A stretch of DNA of 64,000 nucleotides from Paenibacillus sp. A3 (GCF_001399685.1 NZ_JTHN01000029.1:61779-125778); one strand, 5' to 3'. Positions 24,606 to 33,435 are shown, numbered from the stretch's first letter. Notes: generated from the sequence alone by a model not told the origin. Translations and numbers: made by a program.

Positions 24606-25910
24606 TTAAGCCCGCTCTTTGTAATGCGGGTTGTATTTCTTCGCAATCTCACGGCCGAGTTTCGAATGATCAACGGCTGCCGACTGCTTCGACGAATCAT
24701 TAGCAGCAGGCTTCTTCCGATTTTTCTCAATCGTTGCATACGTATTTTTTGCAGGCTTGCCTTTGAAACTTGCAATTGCCGCATCAGCAGCACGTTTGCG
24801 TTCTGCAGGATCGGGAATTAGTGCTATGACCGGCTTAATGGCTCGAAGGGCAGCAATCTTATATGCATTGTCTCCCGTTAGAGCGCTTTTTGGGCGGTCT
24901 TCCGGATCGGTAACAGGACCTTCCTCGTCCATATGCTCGACCGGAACGGTATGGCTTTCCTCCTCGTCATCAGCAGCCTGCTCGCCTTCCAATCTTGCGA
25001 TCTCTGCATCAATGACGTCTTCCGGACTTGCTTCTTTTGTTTCGTTTTCCGTCAGCCGTGTGACAAGTTCGGTCAGTTTTGCGACCTGCTGAGCCAATGC
25101 TTGAATAGCCGGGTCCTGATTATCGGAGGTTTCCTTTTTTTCGGTCTCGGCAGCCCCTTCATCCGAAGCAGCACCTTTTTTCGTTGCCGGCTCGTCCCCG
25201 CCATCATCGGCCGCAGAATTCCTTTCCTCGGCCAGTGCGTCAACAGCCTCTTTGATATCTTCAGGTTCTGCATCGATTGCAAAATGTTTGAAACCGATCG
25301 CAGCTAACCAGTCCGTGACACGATCTAGTTTTTTCTTGGGCAAAGCAATTTTTTTTGACATTCCTTTTGCTCCTTCCATTTTTTGAGTTTTTGAATCTTG
25401 TATAGCAACGCGGTCACCGGCGCGGCCTTTTTTGACAACAGCCACATGGTTACCGCAAATGTGCTTCTGCTGATATGTGCCATCTTCCATAGCCTCATAC
25501 ATGCAGTCATACCCGCAGGATACTTCCCTCTTGCCTTCTTGGATCTCATCGATCATCATTTGATCGTATACGACCAGATCGGCTAGCAGCAGATCACTAT
25601 CGGTCCCTGATCCTTGCCGGACGTTCTGGACAGCACCCTTCGCATACCGAGTGGCGTTATCCGGTGTGACCAATTCAGGGGGATGCTCGTCGGAAAGTAT
25701 TTTCCCCTCAAAACTCGCCATAGCCGCCGGGCTGAATACCTCCTCGGGGCTGCGATACACCCGGACAATCTTACCGGGCTCCGCACCGATCTCTTCCCCC
25801 AGATATTCGTACCAGCCGGTACGAGCGATCGGAACGTTGTGACAGATCAGAAATCCCTCTGGCGTCGCCGTCATGTTGGGGCTGAATCTTGAACCGTAGT
25901 ATGCCCTCAT
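24606..25910 (-). CDS. DUF2213 prohead protease fused to scaffold
   Basis: 434 residues from ATG 25910, chosen for GGGAGGTGATG upstream. The N-terminal 170 are the DUF2213 domain (FLICHNVPIARTGWYEYLGEE, ILSDEHPPELVTPDN, REVSCGYDCMYE), a probable herpesvirus-type prohead protease with a His in SDEHP. Residues about 200-400 are Glu/Ala/Lys-rich coiled coil acting as scaffold, and the last section is basic. Cutting itself loose after capsid assembly is the known role of such fusions. Confidence 0.85.
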   Translation of the reverse strand: MRAYYGSRFSPNMTATPEGFLICHNVPIARTGWYEYLGEEIGAEPGKIVRVYRSPEEVFSPAAMASFEGKILSDEHPPELVTPDNATRYAKGAVQNVRQGSGTDSDLLLADLVVYDQMMIDEIQEGKREVSCGYDCMYEAMEDGTYQQKHICGNHVAVVKKGRAGDRVAIQDSKTQKMEGAKGMSKKIALPKKKLDRVTDWLAAIGFKHFAIDAEPEDIKEAVDALAEERNSAADDGGDEPATKKGAASDEGAAETEKKETSDNQDPAIQALAQQVAKLTELVTRLTENETKEASPEDVIDAEIARLEGEQAADDEEESHTVPVEHMDEEGPVTDPEDRPKSALTGDNAYKIAALRAIKPVIALIPDPAERKRAADAAIASFKGKPAKNTYATIEKNRKKPAANDSSKQSAAVDHSKLGREIAKKYNPHYKERA

Positions 25911-25951
25911 CGTTTCATCACCTCCCTTCAGGCAATAAAAAAAGAAGCCCA

Positions 25952-26143
25952 TTATGTGGACTTCCGATCGTCCTCTCGTTTCAACCAATCCTGTGTGTTA
26001 ATCATTTTGGCGTATTCCAGTAACCCGACTACCTCAAAGTGAGTAAGACCGTCCTCGTTTGTCATTTCAAAATCTCCGTTGACGACATCAATTTCAATAA
26101 CAAGCCGCTTTTTGATTGGACTCACCTCACATAATCGATTCAA
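25952..26143 (-). CDS. Small phage protein after the minor head gene
   Basis: Up to 63 residues; the segment KKRLVIEIDVVNGDFEMTNEDG...HFEVVGLLEYAK is protein-like and resembles small regulators found at this place in related phages. The start is unclear: TTG 26143 has no good site, while GAGGTG is spaced six bases before an ATC codon at 26116. It overlaps the 3' end of the minor head gene. Confidence 0.5.
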   Translation of the reverse strand: MNRLCEVSPIKKRLVIEIDVVNGDFEMTNEDGLTHFEVVGLLEYAKMINTQDWLKREDDRKST

Positions 26144-26954
26144 ACTGCTTACGGGTCATTCTCTGTATCCGGCCGGCGTAATACACCTTTGCTGGCCATA
26201 CGATCAAATCCCGATCGATGACGGGCTCCCCATAGCAGCGACAATAAAATATTTCGCCAGCATGATAATGCCCATATGTGCGCTTTTCGCCGTCAAACTG
26301 CTCCGGGCTTGGTGGGTCGCTCCATCTGACCAGCACGCCGTTCATTAACGCATGTGAGTCCCGTACGCGTGAATCCTCAGAAGTTCGCCAAACGTACCAA
26401 CCCACTCCCAGATTCTCGCTTCGGGCCCGCGTGAGTGCGGTGGATGTCTTGCTTGTCTCAGTGCGCGCAATCAACTCCGCCCTTGCATTCGATTTCTCCG
26501 GGAACAGTTCCTTGATTTGCTCCGCTATATCGATAGCTCGGACACCCTTCATGCTCTCCGCCAAAATATGTTCCGTAACCAACTTCGAAACATCGAGCGG
26601 GAGGGATTTAATGATCGTCGCATTTCGTTCAATTTGATGGCGGACCGCGCCGTTTATAGACCCCTGAAGTTCTTTTCGCAATGCTTCGTTGATCAGACGG
26701 CCTTGACTGTTCCTACGGGCAGCCTGCCGCCAAGTACGCCCCGCGTCTGTAAAAAGGTGTGTAACCATCCGTGACGCTGTTGCAAGAGCATAGTCGTCCA
26801 TTTCCTTGCTATATGCGAAGGCGCGGATACGCTTAACGATTTGAAAAGGATTGTCTAAACCAGCTAATAATTTTGCTAGTTTTCGCATCACGGCTAGCAA
26901 TGCTCGTTTGTATGCCCGCTCGATCCGTCTTTTCGGAGCCCATATATCCGCCAT
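26127..26954 (-). CDS. Minor head protein (SPP1 gp7/Mu gpF family)
   Basis: 275 residues. The N-terminus is helical and basic; the C-terminal third has the Mu-F signature ELIARTETSKTSTALTRARSENLG, followed by WRTSEDSRVRDSHALMNG and CRC. These proteins connect portal and procapsid and can bind DNA. GAGGGGGA precedes ATG 26954, so the 122-base overlap with the portal gene is real rather than a start error. Confidence 0.88.
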   Translation of the reverse strand: MADIWAPKRRIERAYKRALLAVMRKLAKLLAGLDNPFQIVKRIRAFAYSKEMDDYALATASRMVTHLFTDAGRTWRQAARRNSQGRLINEALRKELQGSINGAVRHQIERNATIIKSLPLDVSKLVTEHILAESMKGVRAIDIAEQIKELFPEKSNARAELIARTETSKTSTALTRARSENLGVGWYVWRTSEDSRVRDSHALMNGVLVRWSDPPSPEQFDGEKRTYGHYHAGEIFYCRCYGEPVIDRDLIVWPAKVYYAGRIQRMTRKQFESIM

Positions 26955-28383
26955 AGTCTAAATCCCCCTCGGGAAGCAATTCGCCCGGGTGCGTACTGTC
27001 GTCTGCTTCTTCTATATCCTCGTCAGTGATGTTCGTGAACATGCCTGTCGAATCACTCATCTGCTTGAGCTCTTTCAAGGAGGTTTTCTGCCCGATGATA
27101 CCTGCACTGTACAAGTTGATAATCGAATTCGTTTTCTTTTCAACCAGCTCCGCCACATCTTTATCACTTGGAGTACGGATAGGGTTGAAGATATAATCGA
27201 TATCGTCGGGCACGGCACCGAACTCCGACATACACATGATCGGCAGCAACTTGTCGAGAACTGGCGCAAGATACGTCTCCTGGGCCTGCTGAACAGTTTC
27301 GTAATAGTTCTCCATATCGCTTTCCCCGGTTGCATTCATCCCGGCCGGCGCACGGCCGAACAGTTTCGTAACCGGCATCTGACAGGCCCCTGCAATGTCC
27401 AGCATAAAACTCTCGTAGATGTCGTTTAGGCCGCCGAACGAGTATTGGTGCGTAGCGAAATCATCGTCTTTACCCAGCAGATACATTCCCATGTTGCTCA
27501 TGAGCATGTTTTGCGCTTGGAGAGTGTTGTACAAGTCCGCCTGAGCTTTCGGATCACCGATAGCAAGCAATTCACCCAGATCCCCCATCTTCAGCACACG
27601 CAGGTTCGCCAGAAAGATGAGTTGGGCGATGTTCCAACTCGTATTGTCGCGCTTTTTCAGTTCATCGAACACAACCTCTATTTCCGATGCGCCCCAACTG
27701 ACCTCGGCAAGCTTTTCCCAATACGGCAGTTCTCGGCCGATGAATCGAACAATACGACTGTGGTGAACATTCATCGTCTGGCCTTCGTCCATGGTTACCT
27801 GATAGAATTTCGGTAGCCCAAACTCTGTATCATCGATATCATCAACCAATTCGGAACTTGGATACACGCCAGACCAGCGATCCAGAATCATTACCCCCTT
27901 GAACGACCCGGGCATGATCATATCGAAATCAAGCGGTTGGTCCAGAATATCTTGATGCCCTTCGATCATGGCTAAACCCACAGCCCCGCCGTAAAGCCGG
28001 GCCCACTTCAACCCCTGCAAGGTCTTCTGTTTAACCTTTCTGACACGCCAAATCTTGTCGAGCCGCCGTATTTCATCCGGCGCCATCTGCGTTGTTATCG
28101 TGATCCAGTTCCGTGTCATGTCCTCAGGAATGGTATCGATGATGCGCCGAACGATCCAATGGCTGCGGTACAAGCTGTTCATAAGCTGATAGTTTTGCGT
28201 AAGCCGTGTCAGAGGGTATTCCGTCCCCTCCAGCAAATTCGGCGTGCCATGACCCAGGCGCGCGAGGACGTTTTGAAACGCATCCGTTGTCAGTCCCAGC
28301 GGCATCTTTGTTGCGGGCATCTTTGGCCCGGGCTTCTTGCTATCTTGAACAACCCGACGCTTTGATCGGCTTCGTCTGCTCAA
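26833..28383 (-). CDS. Portal protein (DUF1073 family)
   Basis: 516 residues with DUF1073 portal motifs: SHWIVRRIIDTIPEDMTRNW, GGAVGLAMIEG, and GRAPAGMNATGESDMENYYE. The last is the conserved crown/wing segment. The basic N-terminus (SRRSRSKRRV) is typical. It forms the DNA channel at one capsid vertex. Located after terL (with an inserted gene between) and before the minor head gene. Confidence 0.9.
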   Translation of the reverse strand: MSRRSRSKRRVVQDSKKPGPKMPATKMPLGLTTDAFQNVLARLGHGTPNLLEGTEYPLTRLTQNYQLMNSLYRSHWIVRRIIDTIPEDMTRNWITITTQMAPDEIRRLDKIWRVRKVKQKTLQGLKWARLYGGAVGLAMIEGHQDILDQPLDFDMIMPGSFKGVMILDRWSGVYPSSELVDDIDDTEFGLPKFYQVTMDEGQTMNVHHSRIVRFIGRELPYWEKLAEVSWGASEIEVVFDELKKRDNTSWNIAQLIFLANLRVLKMGDLGELLAIGDPKAQADLYNTLQAQNMLMSNMGMYLLGKDDDFATHQYSFGGLNDIYESFMLDIAGACQMPVTKLFGRAPAGMNATGESDMENYYETVQQAQETYLAPVLDKLLPIMCMSEFGAVPDDIDYIFNPIRTPSDKDVAELVEKKTNSIINLYSAGIIGQKTSLKELKQMSDSTGMFTNITDEDIEEADDSTHPGELLPEGDLDYGGYMGSEKTDRAGIQTSIASRDAKTSKIISWFRQSFSNR

Positions 28384-28407
28384 ATTGCTCCCTCCTTTCT
28401 CAGGGCA

Positions 28408-28432
28408 TTAAAAAAAGCACCTCTAAGGTGCC
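28408..28432 (-). terminator. Intrinsic terminator inside the packaging/head operon
   Basis: On the minus strand GCACCT-TAG-AGGTGC is followed by seven Ts. It overlaps the end of the 28423-28932 gene and lies just before the portal gene, so it would uncouple that inserted gene from the head genes or attenuate read-through. Confidence 0.8.
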
Positions 28433-28932
28433 CCAAGGAAATTCTTTATATATGCGCCTATAAAACCGCCAATTGCAGCAGTTATGAGGATTTTTCCGAT
28501 GTCCCAAATGACTTTTATTCTTTTCTCAACAATCACTTTGTCCATAATCAACATTTTCAACTCAATAGAAGATGTAACCCCATCAGTTGTTTTTTGGATA
28601 AAATCCTCGAAGTTGAGTTGACCTGACGACAAGACATTGATTTGTTGGAGATATCGCTTATGATCCTCAAATTCCTTAATTATAAAACAATGTATTTCCT
28701 CTTTTAATTCATTGAGTTTTCTTCGATTTAGCCTCGTCAGAGCCAAATCATCCAACAGTTTTGTCAGTTCGGACTTCATCTCAATTGCAAGGGCATTAAA
28801 TGTACCTGTAACGGCTATTGAACTTCTTACAATACCACGCTCTCCATAATCTTCTAATTCATTATGAGCGGCTTGTCGTATCCTTCCCGATACAGCCTGA
28901 AGCAACATCTTAATTAACGATCCCTTACTCAT
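28423..28932 (-). CDS. Helical protein with C-terminal membrane anchor (accessory gene)
   Basis: 169 residues, predicted all-helical, ending in one hydrophobic segment (ILITAAIGGFIGAYIKNFLG). It is AT-rich compared with terL and portal on either side, is followed by its own terminator, and interrupts the otherwise fixed terL-portal order. These are signs of an inserted cargo (moron) gene, possibly expressed in the lysogen. No family recognised. A cytosolic helical sensor with a membrane tail is compatible with a superinfection-exclusion role, but that is only a suggestion. Confidence 0.6.
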   Translation of the reverse strand: MSKGSLIKMLLQAVSGRIRQAAHNELEDYGERGIVRSSIAVTGTFNALAIEMKSELTKLLDDLALTRLNRRKLNELKEEIHCFIIKEFEDHKRYLQQINVLSSGQLNFEDFIQKTTDGVTSSIELKMLIMDKVIVEKRIKVIWDIGKILITAAIGGFIGAYIKNFLGAP

Positions 28933-28984
28933 CGATCATCCCTCCCGACGAAAATAATTCGACAGGAGGTAACAATTTCCTTTG

Positions 28985-30268
28985 TCATGCCGCTAGTCTT
29001 CTTGGCTTAATGATCGTCTTAACAAAATACCTGGCCGCATCCATTGCATGGTCCACTAATTTTAAAGGTTTTTCTTTCCCTTTTTGCCCGGCTTTTTCAT
29101 CCCAAACATAACTCGCGCGTTCCTTGAGGAAATTTGGACAATTTCTACGATGGACACGAAGTTTCCGTTTGACCATCATGGTTTGAACATTACGGATACC
29201 GTCCTCGACGTCGTTATCGGCGTCTTTGACACGGTACCCTCTATTCCTAAGAGCCGCCTTAAAGCTCGCCGCGGAGGGATCTAGAATTGTGTAAATTGGG
29301 ATGTCGTCCACCCCTACAAATGCCTCAAAGTCATCGGCATACTGGCTATCTTCCTTCTGGACGCCTTTCTCCTTGCCACTGTAATAATACTCGTTCAAAA
29401 TCCAGCAAACATCGCCGTCGTCCCATATATCCAAAAAGACCATCGGGTTACTTGTCCCGTAGTCGATCGCAATGTAACGCCGCGCCGTCATTTTAAAGCC
29501 GGGGATTAAATCCTCATCATCAAAGGTGTTTTCCTCGTCATCCCACATATCGTAAATAATGCCTTCGGCCAGTACCCACAGCCCGAGGACGAAACGCTTG
29601 TAAAATATACCACTGAACATGTTCCGATAAAACTCTTTGCGTTCTTTCGACAGGCTCGGGTTATCATCCATAACGAAATGTAGATGAAGCGCATTTCTTT
29701 TTTTCAACTGATCGATCCATTCCACTTTGAACCAGTGGTAAGGCCCGGCAGGGTTACAGTTGAACCAAAGTTTAGAATCATCGATCGAGCAGCGCGCCGT
29801 AGCCTGGTTGACAAACGATTGAGGCATTAGGGCAACTTCATCGAAAAACATGCCTGCGAGCGTGATCCCCTGAATCAAGTCTTGACTGCGCTCGTCCTTA
29901 CCGCCGAACAGAAAGATATAATTTGTCACAAGACCGCGCGTAATCGTCAATACATTTTCCGTCCGGTTGTCGTGTACGAAATAACCGCGGCTGCGTAGCA
30001 TACGTTTTAACGGACCGATCACATTCCGACGGAGCGCGCCTATCGTTTTCCCGGCCATCCCCAATTGTTCATTAACAAAGGTATCCATGGCCCAACAAAT
30101 GTAACTGAACGACATAGCGACAGTTTTACCGGCTCGGACCGATCCGTCGCAGATCAAAGCAGACTTGTCCCGGTGTGGACTCTCCGGCATCCACCAGGTG
30201 AGAACCTTAAGTTGCTTTTTGGAGAATGGCGACCAGCGAAAGGTAGGCGGCTTAAGCTTCAGTTTCAT
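28985..30268 (-). CDS. terL: Terminase large subunit (PBSX family)
   Basis: 427 residues. Walker A GSVRAGKT (42-49), Walker B MFFDEVAL with the catalytic Glu, and in the C-terminal nuclease half IDYGTSNPMVFLDIW and HAMDAARYF carrying acidic metal ligands. The protein pumps DNA into the procapsid and cuts it. It starts inside the end of terS (17-base overlap). Confidence 0.92.
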   Translation of the reverse strand: MKLKLKPPTFRWSPFSKKQLKVLTWWMPESPHRDKSALICDGSVRAGKTVAMSFSYICWAMDTFVNEQLGMAGKTIGALRRNVIGPLKRMLRSRGYFVHDNRTENVLTITRGLVTNYIFLFGGKDERSQDLIQGITLAGMFFDEVALMPQSFVNQATARCSIDDSKLWFNCNPAGPYHWFKVEWIDQLKKRNALHLHFVMDDNPSLSKERKEFYRNMFSGIFYKRFVLGLWVLAEGIIYDMWDDEENTFDDEDLIPGFKMTARRYIAIDYGTSNPMVFLDIWDDGDVCWILNEYYYSGKEKGVQKEDSQYADDFEAFVGVDDIPIYTILDPSAASFKAALRNRGYRVKDADNDVEDGIRNVQTMMVKRKLRVHRRNCPNFLKERASYVWDEKAGQKGKEKPLKLVDHAMDAARYFVKTIIKPRRLAA

Positions 30269-31151
30269 CGTCCCACACCTCGGCCGTCATTCCCTTTAGA
30301 GCATCAAGGAAACCATCGTCCTGCATTTCAGGATCGCGGCCGTTTTTCAAAATATTTAGCTCGTGCCGATACTTTTCTAGCTTAAGCTGCTTTTCTTCAT
30401 CCATGAACCGGTTCTTCAACTCGATTGCCTTCAGCTTCTTGTCCTGGACGCGGGTCAGAGCTTCTTCGAGTTTGATGATATCGTCGATCTTCCGGTACTC
30501 TTTCTCCTCGATCTGCGACTCCACCAATTCGGTTCGGGTAACAGGGACCGTTTTCGTGACCCCCGACTTGTCGTCACGAACCGGTACGGCGTCCTTGATT
30601 TCTTTCAATTCCCACAGCACCCGGCGCTCTTTCTCCGTTAATCCTTCCATAAGGCTTTGAATGCGCTGCAGCATGCGGCGCTCCCTAATGCTTAGCAGAG
30701 TTATTGCTTCGTCCGCCTGCTGGATAGGGTCCGTAGTGACCTGCGCTATCAGCTCCTGCTCGTCAGGCTGCAGCGCATCAAGCCATATCGCTTCGTATTC
30801 TCCGGTCGTTACGGCCTTCTTATTTCCGAGCGGGCCGCCGGGGCCGCCGCGATTCCCCATTGCGTTCTGGTTGCCCTTCGGAGCCCCGCCTTTATTACCT
30901 ACGGCGTTTTTGTTTCCCTTTGGGGCACCGATCTTTTTACGTTGTACAACACTGGATTCAGAGTGTTGTACAACATCGTTATTCCCTTGTTGTACAACAC
31001 TCCATAGTTCTTTATCTCGTTGTTTCCATACGGCGATTTTCTTTTCATCGACACCAAGCATTTCTGCGATCTGTCGATTTGTTATTTTGCCATCATGCTC
31101 TCGCCATATCTCTGCCGCGCGGTCACGATTTGGGTCACGTTCTTTCCCCAT
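30252..31151 (-). CDS. terS: Terminase small subunit
   Basis: 299 residues. The N-terminus carries an HTH of the PBSX terS type (NRQIAEMLGVDEKKIAVWKQRD), the DNA-recognition domain. Then come a VVQ motif repeated every 8 residues, two to three GAPKGN-x-NA repeats, and a long charged coiled coil for oligomerisation. The VVQ codons contain three evenly spaced DNA palindromes (30941-30998), possibly the packaging recognition site. At 299 residues it is at the long end of the family. Confidence 0.85.
   Translation of the reverse strand: MGKERDPNRDRAAEIWREHDGKITNRQIAEMLGVDEKKIAVWKQRDKELWSVVQQGNNDVVQHSESSVVQRKKIGAPKGNKNAVGNKGGAPKGNQNAMGNRGGPGGPLGNKKAVTTGEYEAIWLDALQPDEQELIAQVTTDPIQQADEAITLLSIRERRMLQRIQSLMEGLTEKERRVLWELKEIKDAVPVRDDKSGVTKTVPVTRTELVESQIEEKEYRKIDDIIKLEEALTRVQDKKLKAIELKNRFMDEEKQLKLEKYRHELNILKNGRDPEMQDDGFLDALKGMTAEVWDDETEA
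30941..30998. repeat. Three GTTGTACAAC palindromes at exactly 24-bp spacing (putative pac/terS binding iterons)
   Basis: The perfect palindrome GTTGTACAAC occurs at 30941-30950, 30965-30974 and 30989-30998, within the terS coding region. The 24-bp period keeps the sites roughly on one DNA face and is also an 8-codon repeat. Small terminases often bind such repeats in or near their own gene. Confidence 0.65.
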
Positions 31152-31191
31152 ACTACACGCTCACCACCCCCAACAGAAAAACGAGCTCCTC

Positions 31192-31407
31192 TCAGAACTC
31201 GTCTTTCTGCAATTCAATGTCTATTTCGATTAGCTTTTTCAGGTCATCAACCGTCCGGAACTCGATGCGGCCATCCTGAAAGTCCTTTACCCACTTGGCT
31301 ATGCTCGCCTTGATGATTTTCCGGTATTGAGCTTTGGATTCGAGTATTCCTTCCATTACCGCAAGCTCATGTTGTAATAAAATATCGTGTTCGTTGCTTG
31401 TTCCCAT
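31192..31407 (-). CDS. Small hypothetical protein upstream of terS
   Basis: 71 residues, highly charged and helical, starting MGTSNEHDILLQHELAVMEG. It precedes terS in the packaging operon with a gap of 40 bases. A GGGATACAG is upstream of the ATG. Function unknown; a packaging accessory role is possible from position only. Confidence 0.6.
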   Translation of the reverse strand: MGTSNEHDILLQHELAVMEGILESKAQYRKIIKASIAKWVKDFQDGRIEFRTVDDLKKLIEIDIELQKDEF

Positions 31408-31443
31408 TGCTGTATCCCTCGACTTTCCTTTATTATGGAAAAC

Positions 31444-31491
31444 GAGATAGCGGATGTCTGCAAAATGCCGCGCGCGGCGGGCCGCTATCTC
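31444..31491. repeat. Long inverted repeat with a nested 12-bp palindrome
   Basis: GAGATAGCGG (31444-31453) pairs perfectly with CCGCTATCTC (31482-31491); inside lies the self-complementary GCCGCGCGCGGC (31467-31478). It is noncoding and lies directly upstream of the terminase genes. It is a candidate packaging or regulatory structure; no T-run follows on either strand. Confidence 0.55.
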
Positions 31492-31513
31492 AGTCGGGGG
31501 ATACCCTGAGGAC

Positions 31514-31538
31514 GGAGGCGTTAGCGCGCCTCCTTTTT
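31514..31538 (+). terminator. Hairpin with T-run, plus-strand orientation
   Basis: GGAGGCG (31514-31520) and CGCCTCC (31527-31533) followed by five Ts. It abuts the stop codon of the ParB-methyltransferase gene, which is on the other strand. Only weakly useful for minus-strand transcripts; it may block antisense transcription. Confidence 0.4.
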
Positions 31539-32840
31539 CTATTCCGTGCTCCCGGACCGGGACAATAAAACCGGCTCTATGCCAGTCCCTTCATAGAATC
31601 TCTTCTTAATGACGTCGCAGAATATCGGGTCAAGCTCCAGCGTCCGGCATATCCGGCCCATCTGCTCGCAGGTCATAAGCGTTGAACCGCTGCCGCCGAA
31701 GAAATCCACGACGATATCGCCGGACCGGCTGCTGTTCCTGATCGGGATCGCCAGGAGCTCGAGCGGCTTTTGCGTAGGATGGACATACTTGGTTACATCG
31801 CCTCGGGATACCTCCCAAACCGTTTCCGGCTGCGGCTGCTCTACAGGCAACCCGGACCGCCAAACTGTCGTTTGCTTGCGGTCGCCGTACCAGGCCGGAG
31901 CCTCCCTCCGCAAATGAGCATAGAACACAGGCTCGTGCTTGTATTTGTATTGAGCGAATCCGAAAGTAAAAGCGTTCTTTACCCAGATGCATTGGGTCCG
32001 AACAACGATACCGGCTGCATTCATGCTATCCTCGAACTGCCGCTGATAGGAGGAAGGATGGAATACGTATATCGCGGCAGCCGGGTTCATGATGGCGGCA
32101 TAGTTCGAAAAAATGGAATTCAAAAAGCCGGCGAATTCCTCAGCCGGCATGTCATCGTTCATTATCTTCCCCCGGCCGTCCGCGGCCAGTCTCGCCGAAT
32201 CGCTCTCAACCGCCACGTTGTACGGCGGGTCAGTCACCACAAGCGCGGCCTTGGTGCCGTCCATGAGCCGTTGGACATCGTCCCGGTCAGTAGCGTCACC
32301 GCACATAAGAATATGCCGACCAAGCTGCCACACATCCCCGCGGCGCGTCTCGGGTTCTTGGATCTCATCCAGCGCTCGCTGCACGTCGAAGTCATCTTCT
32401 GTTACCAGGGGATCAACTTCCGTGTCAACCGGAAGCCCCTGCAGCAAATTGTCCAGCTCGTCGATCGTAAATCCGGTTTGAACCGAGATCTCTTCGATGG
32501 AGAAGTGCGCCGTCAACTCTTCCAGTAGCGAAGCAAGCATTTCCTCGTTTGTACGGCCGCGGAGATTGCTCAGGCTGACGGTCAGAAGTTTGGATTCCTC
32601 TTGGCTCGTCTCAACGACGACACATACAAGCTCCTGCAGTCCGGCATCTACAGCCGCGCGCCAGCGCTTCTCTCCTTTTATGATGGTCATATCCGGTCGG
32701 ACAAGAATCGGCTGCAGTACACCATGGAGCCGGATACTTTCGACCAAGGAACGATAACGATGATCGTCCATTTCGTTTGGGTTCCATCCGTTTGGCCGTA
32801 GCGCATCAACGGTTATCGTTTCGATCCTCACATGACTCAC
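31539..32840 (-). CDS. ParB-domain / DNA methyltransferase fusion (beta-class, N6-adenine or N4-cytosine)
   Basis: 433 residues. Residues about 1-130 are a ParB/Srx-like domain (ALRPNGWNPNEMDD, IIKGEKRWRAAVDAG). Residues about 170-430 are a beta-class methyltransferase: catalytic TDPPYN near 205, then the AdoMet-binding FFGGSGST near 385. The order DPPY before FxGxG identifies the class. Such fusions are common in phages and probably protect phage DNA or mark it for packaging. The start is GTG 32840, or GTG 32831, which has better spacing to AAAGGG. Confidence 0.88.
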   Translation of the reverse strand: MSHVRIETITVDALRPNGWNPNEMDDHRYRSLVESIRLHGVLQPILVRPDMTIIKGEKRWRAAVDAGLQELVCVVVETSQEESKLLTVSLSNLRGRTNEEMLASLLEELTAHFSIEEISVQTGFTIDELDNLLQGLPVDTEVDPLVTEDDFDVQRALDEIQEPETRRGDVWQLGRHILMCGDATDRDDVQRLMDGTKAALVVTDPPYNVAVESDSARLAADGRGKIMNDDMPAEEFAGFLNSIFSNYAAIMNPAAAIYVFHPSSYQRQFEDSMNAAGIVVRTQCIWVKNAFTFGFAQYKYKHEPVFYAHLRREAPAWYGDRKQTTVWRSGLPVEQPQPETVWEVSRGDVTKYVHPTQKPLELLAIPIRNSSRSGDIVVDFFGGSGSTLMTCEQMGRICRTLELDPIFCDVIKKRFYEGTGIEPVLLSRSGSTE

Positions 32841-33435
32841 CCTTTCTCAAACCATTGCTTATTGATCTCAGCCGCTATTCTCTTCATCATGAGCGGCGGA
32901 ACGCTCATTCCGCAAACATACTGAACACCCGCATCCAAGAAATCATAGTCCCGCGGGAATGTTTGCATGCGGATCATATCTATTTCACTAATATGATGGG
33001 GCTGGTCAGCTCGAATATAAACAGAAGAGCTCACGAGGGTATTCGGCACCTTCTGATCTTTAATGATCATCGTGTTAAAGTTGCTTTCCTTCCCTTCTTC
33101 CCTCTTTGTAACGTCCCCCATGTTCGTATCTTTCGGCCGCCTTTTCAGCCACCTTCGATAAGTTATCCCACTGGTCTTTATAGCCGGGGCAACTCACCGT
33201 TCGGTATCTCCTTGAACTGCTGGATCGGCATCAGAAAGGAGAACCGCGGATCATGGTTATGCCGGTATATCCGCATCATTTGGGGATCGATCTCCACATT
33301 ACCGAGAACGGTGTACCCCGCCAACTTGTATCCCATGGTAGAGCCACCGCCGCAGGAGAAGCAGCTAAACACCTTGCGGTCATTATTCGGCACCCGGTCA
33401 AGATCTTTCAGGCTCCAATCCCATTCGGGCCTCAT
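32837..33435 (-). pseudogene. C5-cytosine DNA methyltransferase, centrally deleted and frameshifted
   Basis: The 5' part (ATG 33435 to stop 33178) encodes motif I (VFSCFSCGGGSTMGYKLAGY) and the next segments of a phage-type C5 methyltransferase. The 3' part (32837-33121) encodes motifs IX-X (IRMQTFPRDYDF, QYVCGMSVPPLMMKRIA). The middle, with the catalytic Pro-Cys, ENV and QRRxR motifs, is missing; only about 60 bases separate the parts and include further methyltransferase-like residues (DQWDNLSKVAEKAAERY) in a third frame. A run of five G on the coding strand (33119-33115) is a likely second frame change. The gene cannot make an active enzyme. Confidence 0.75.
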
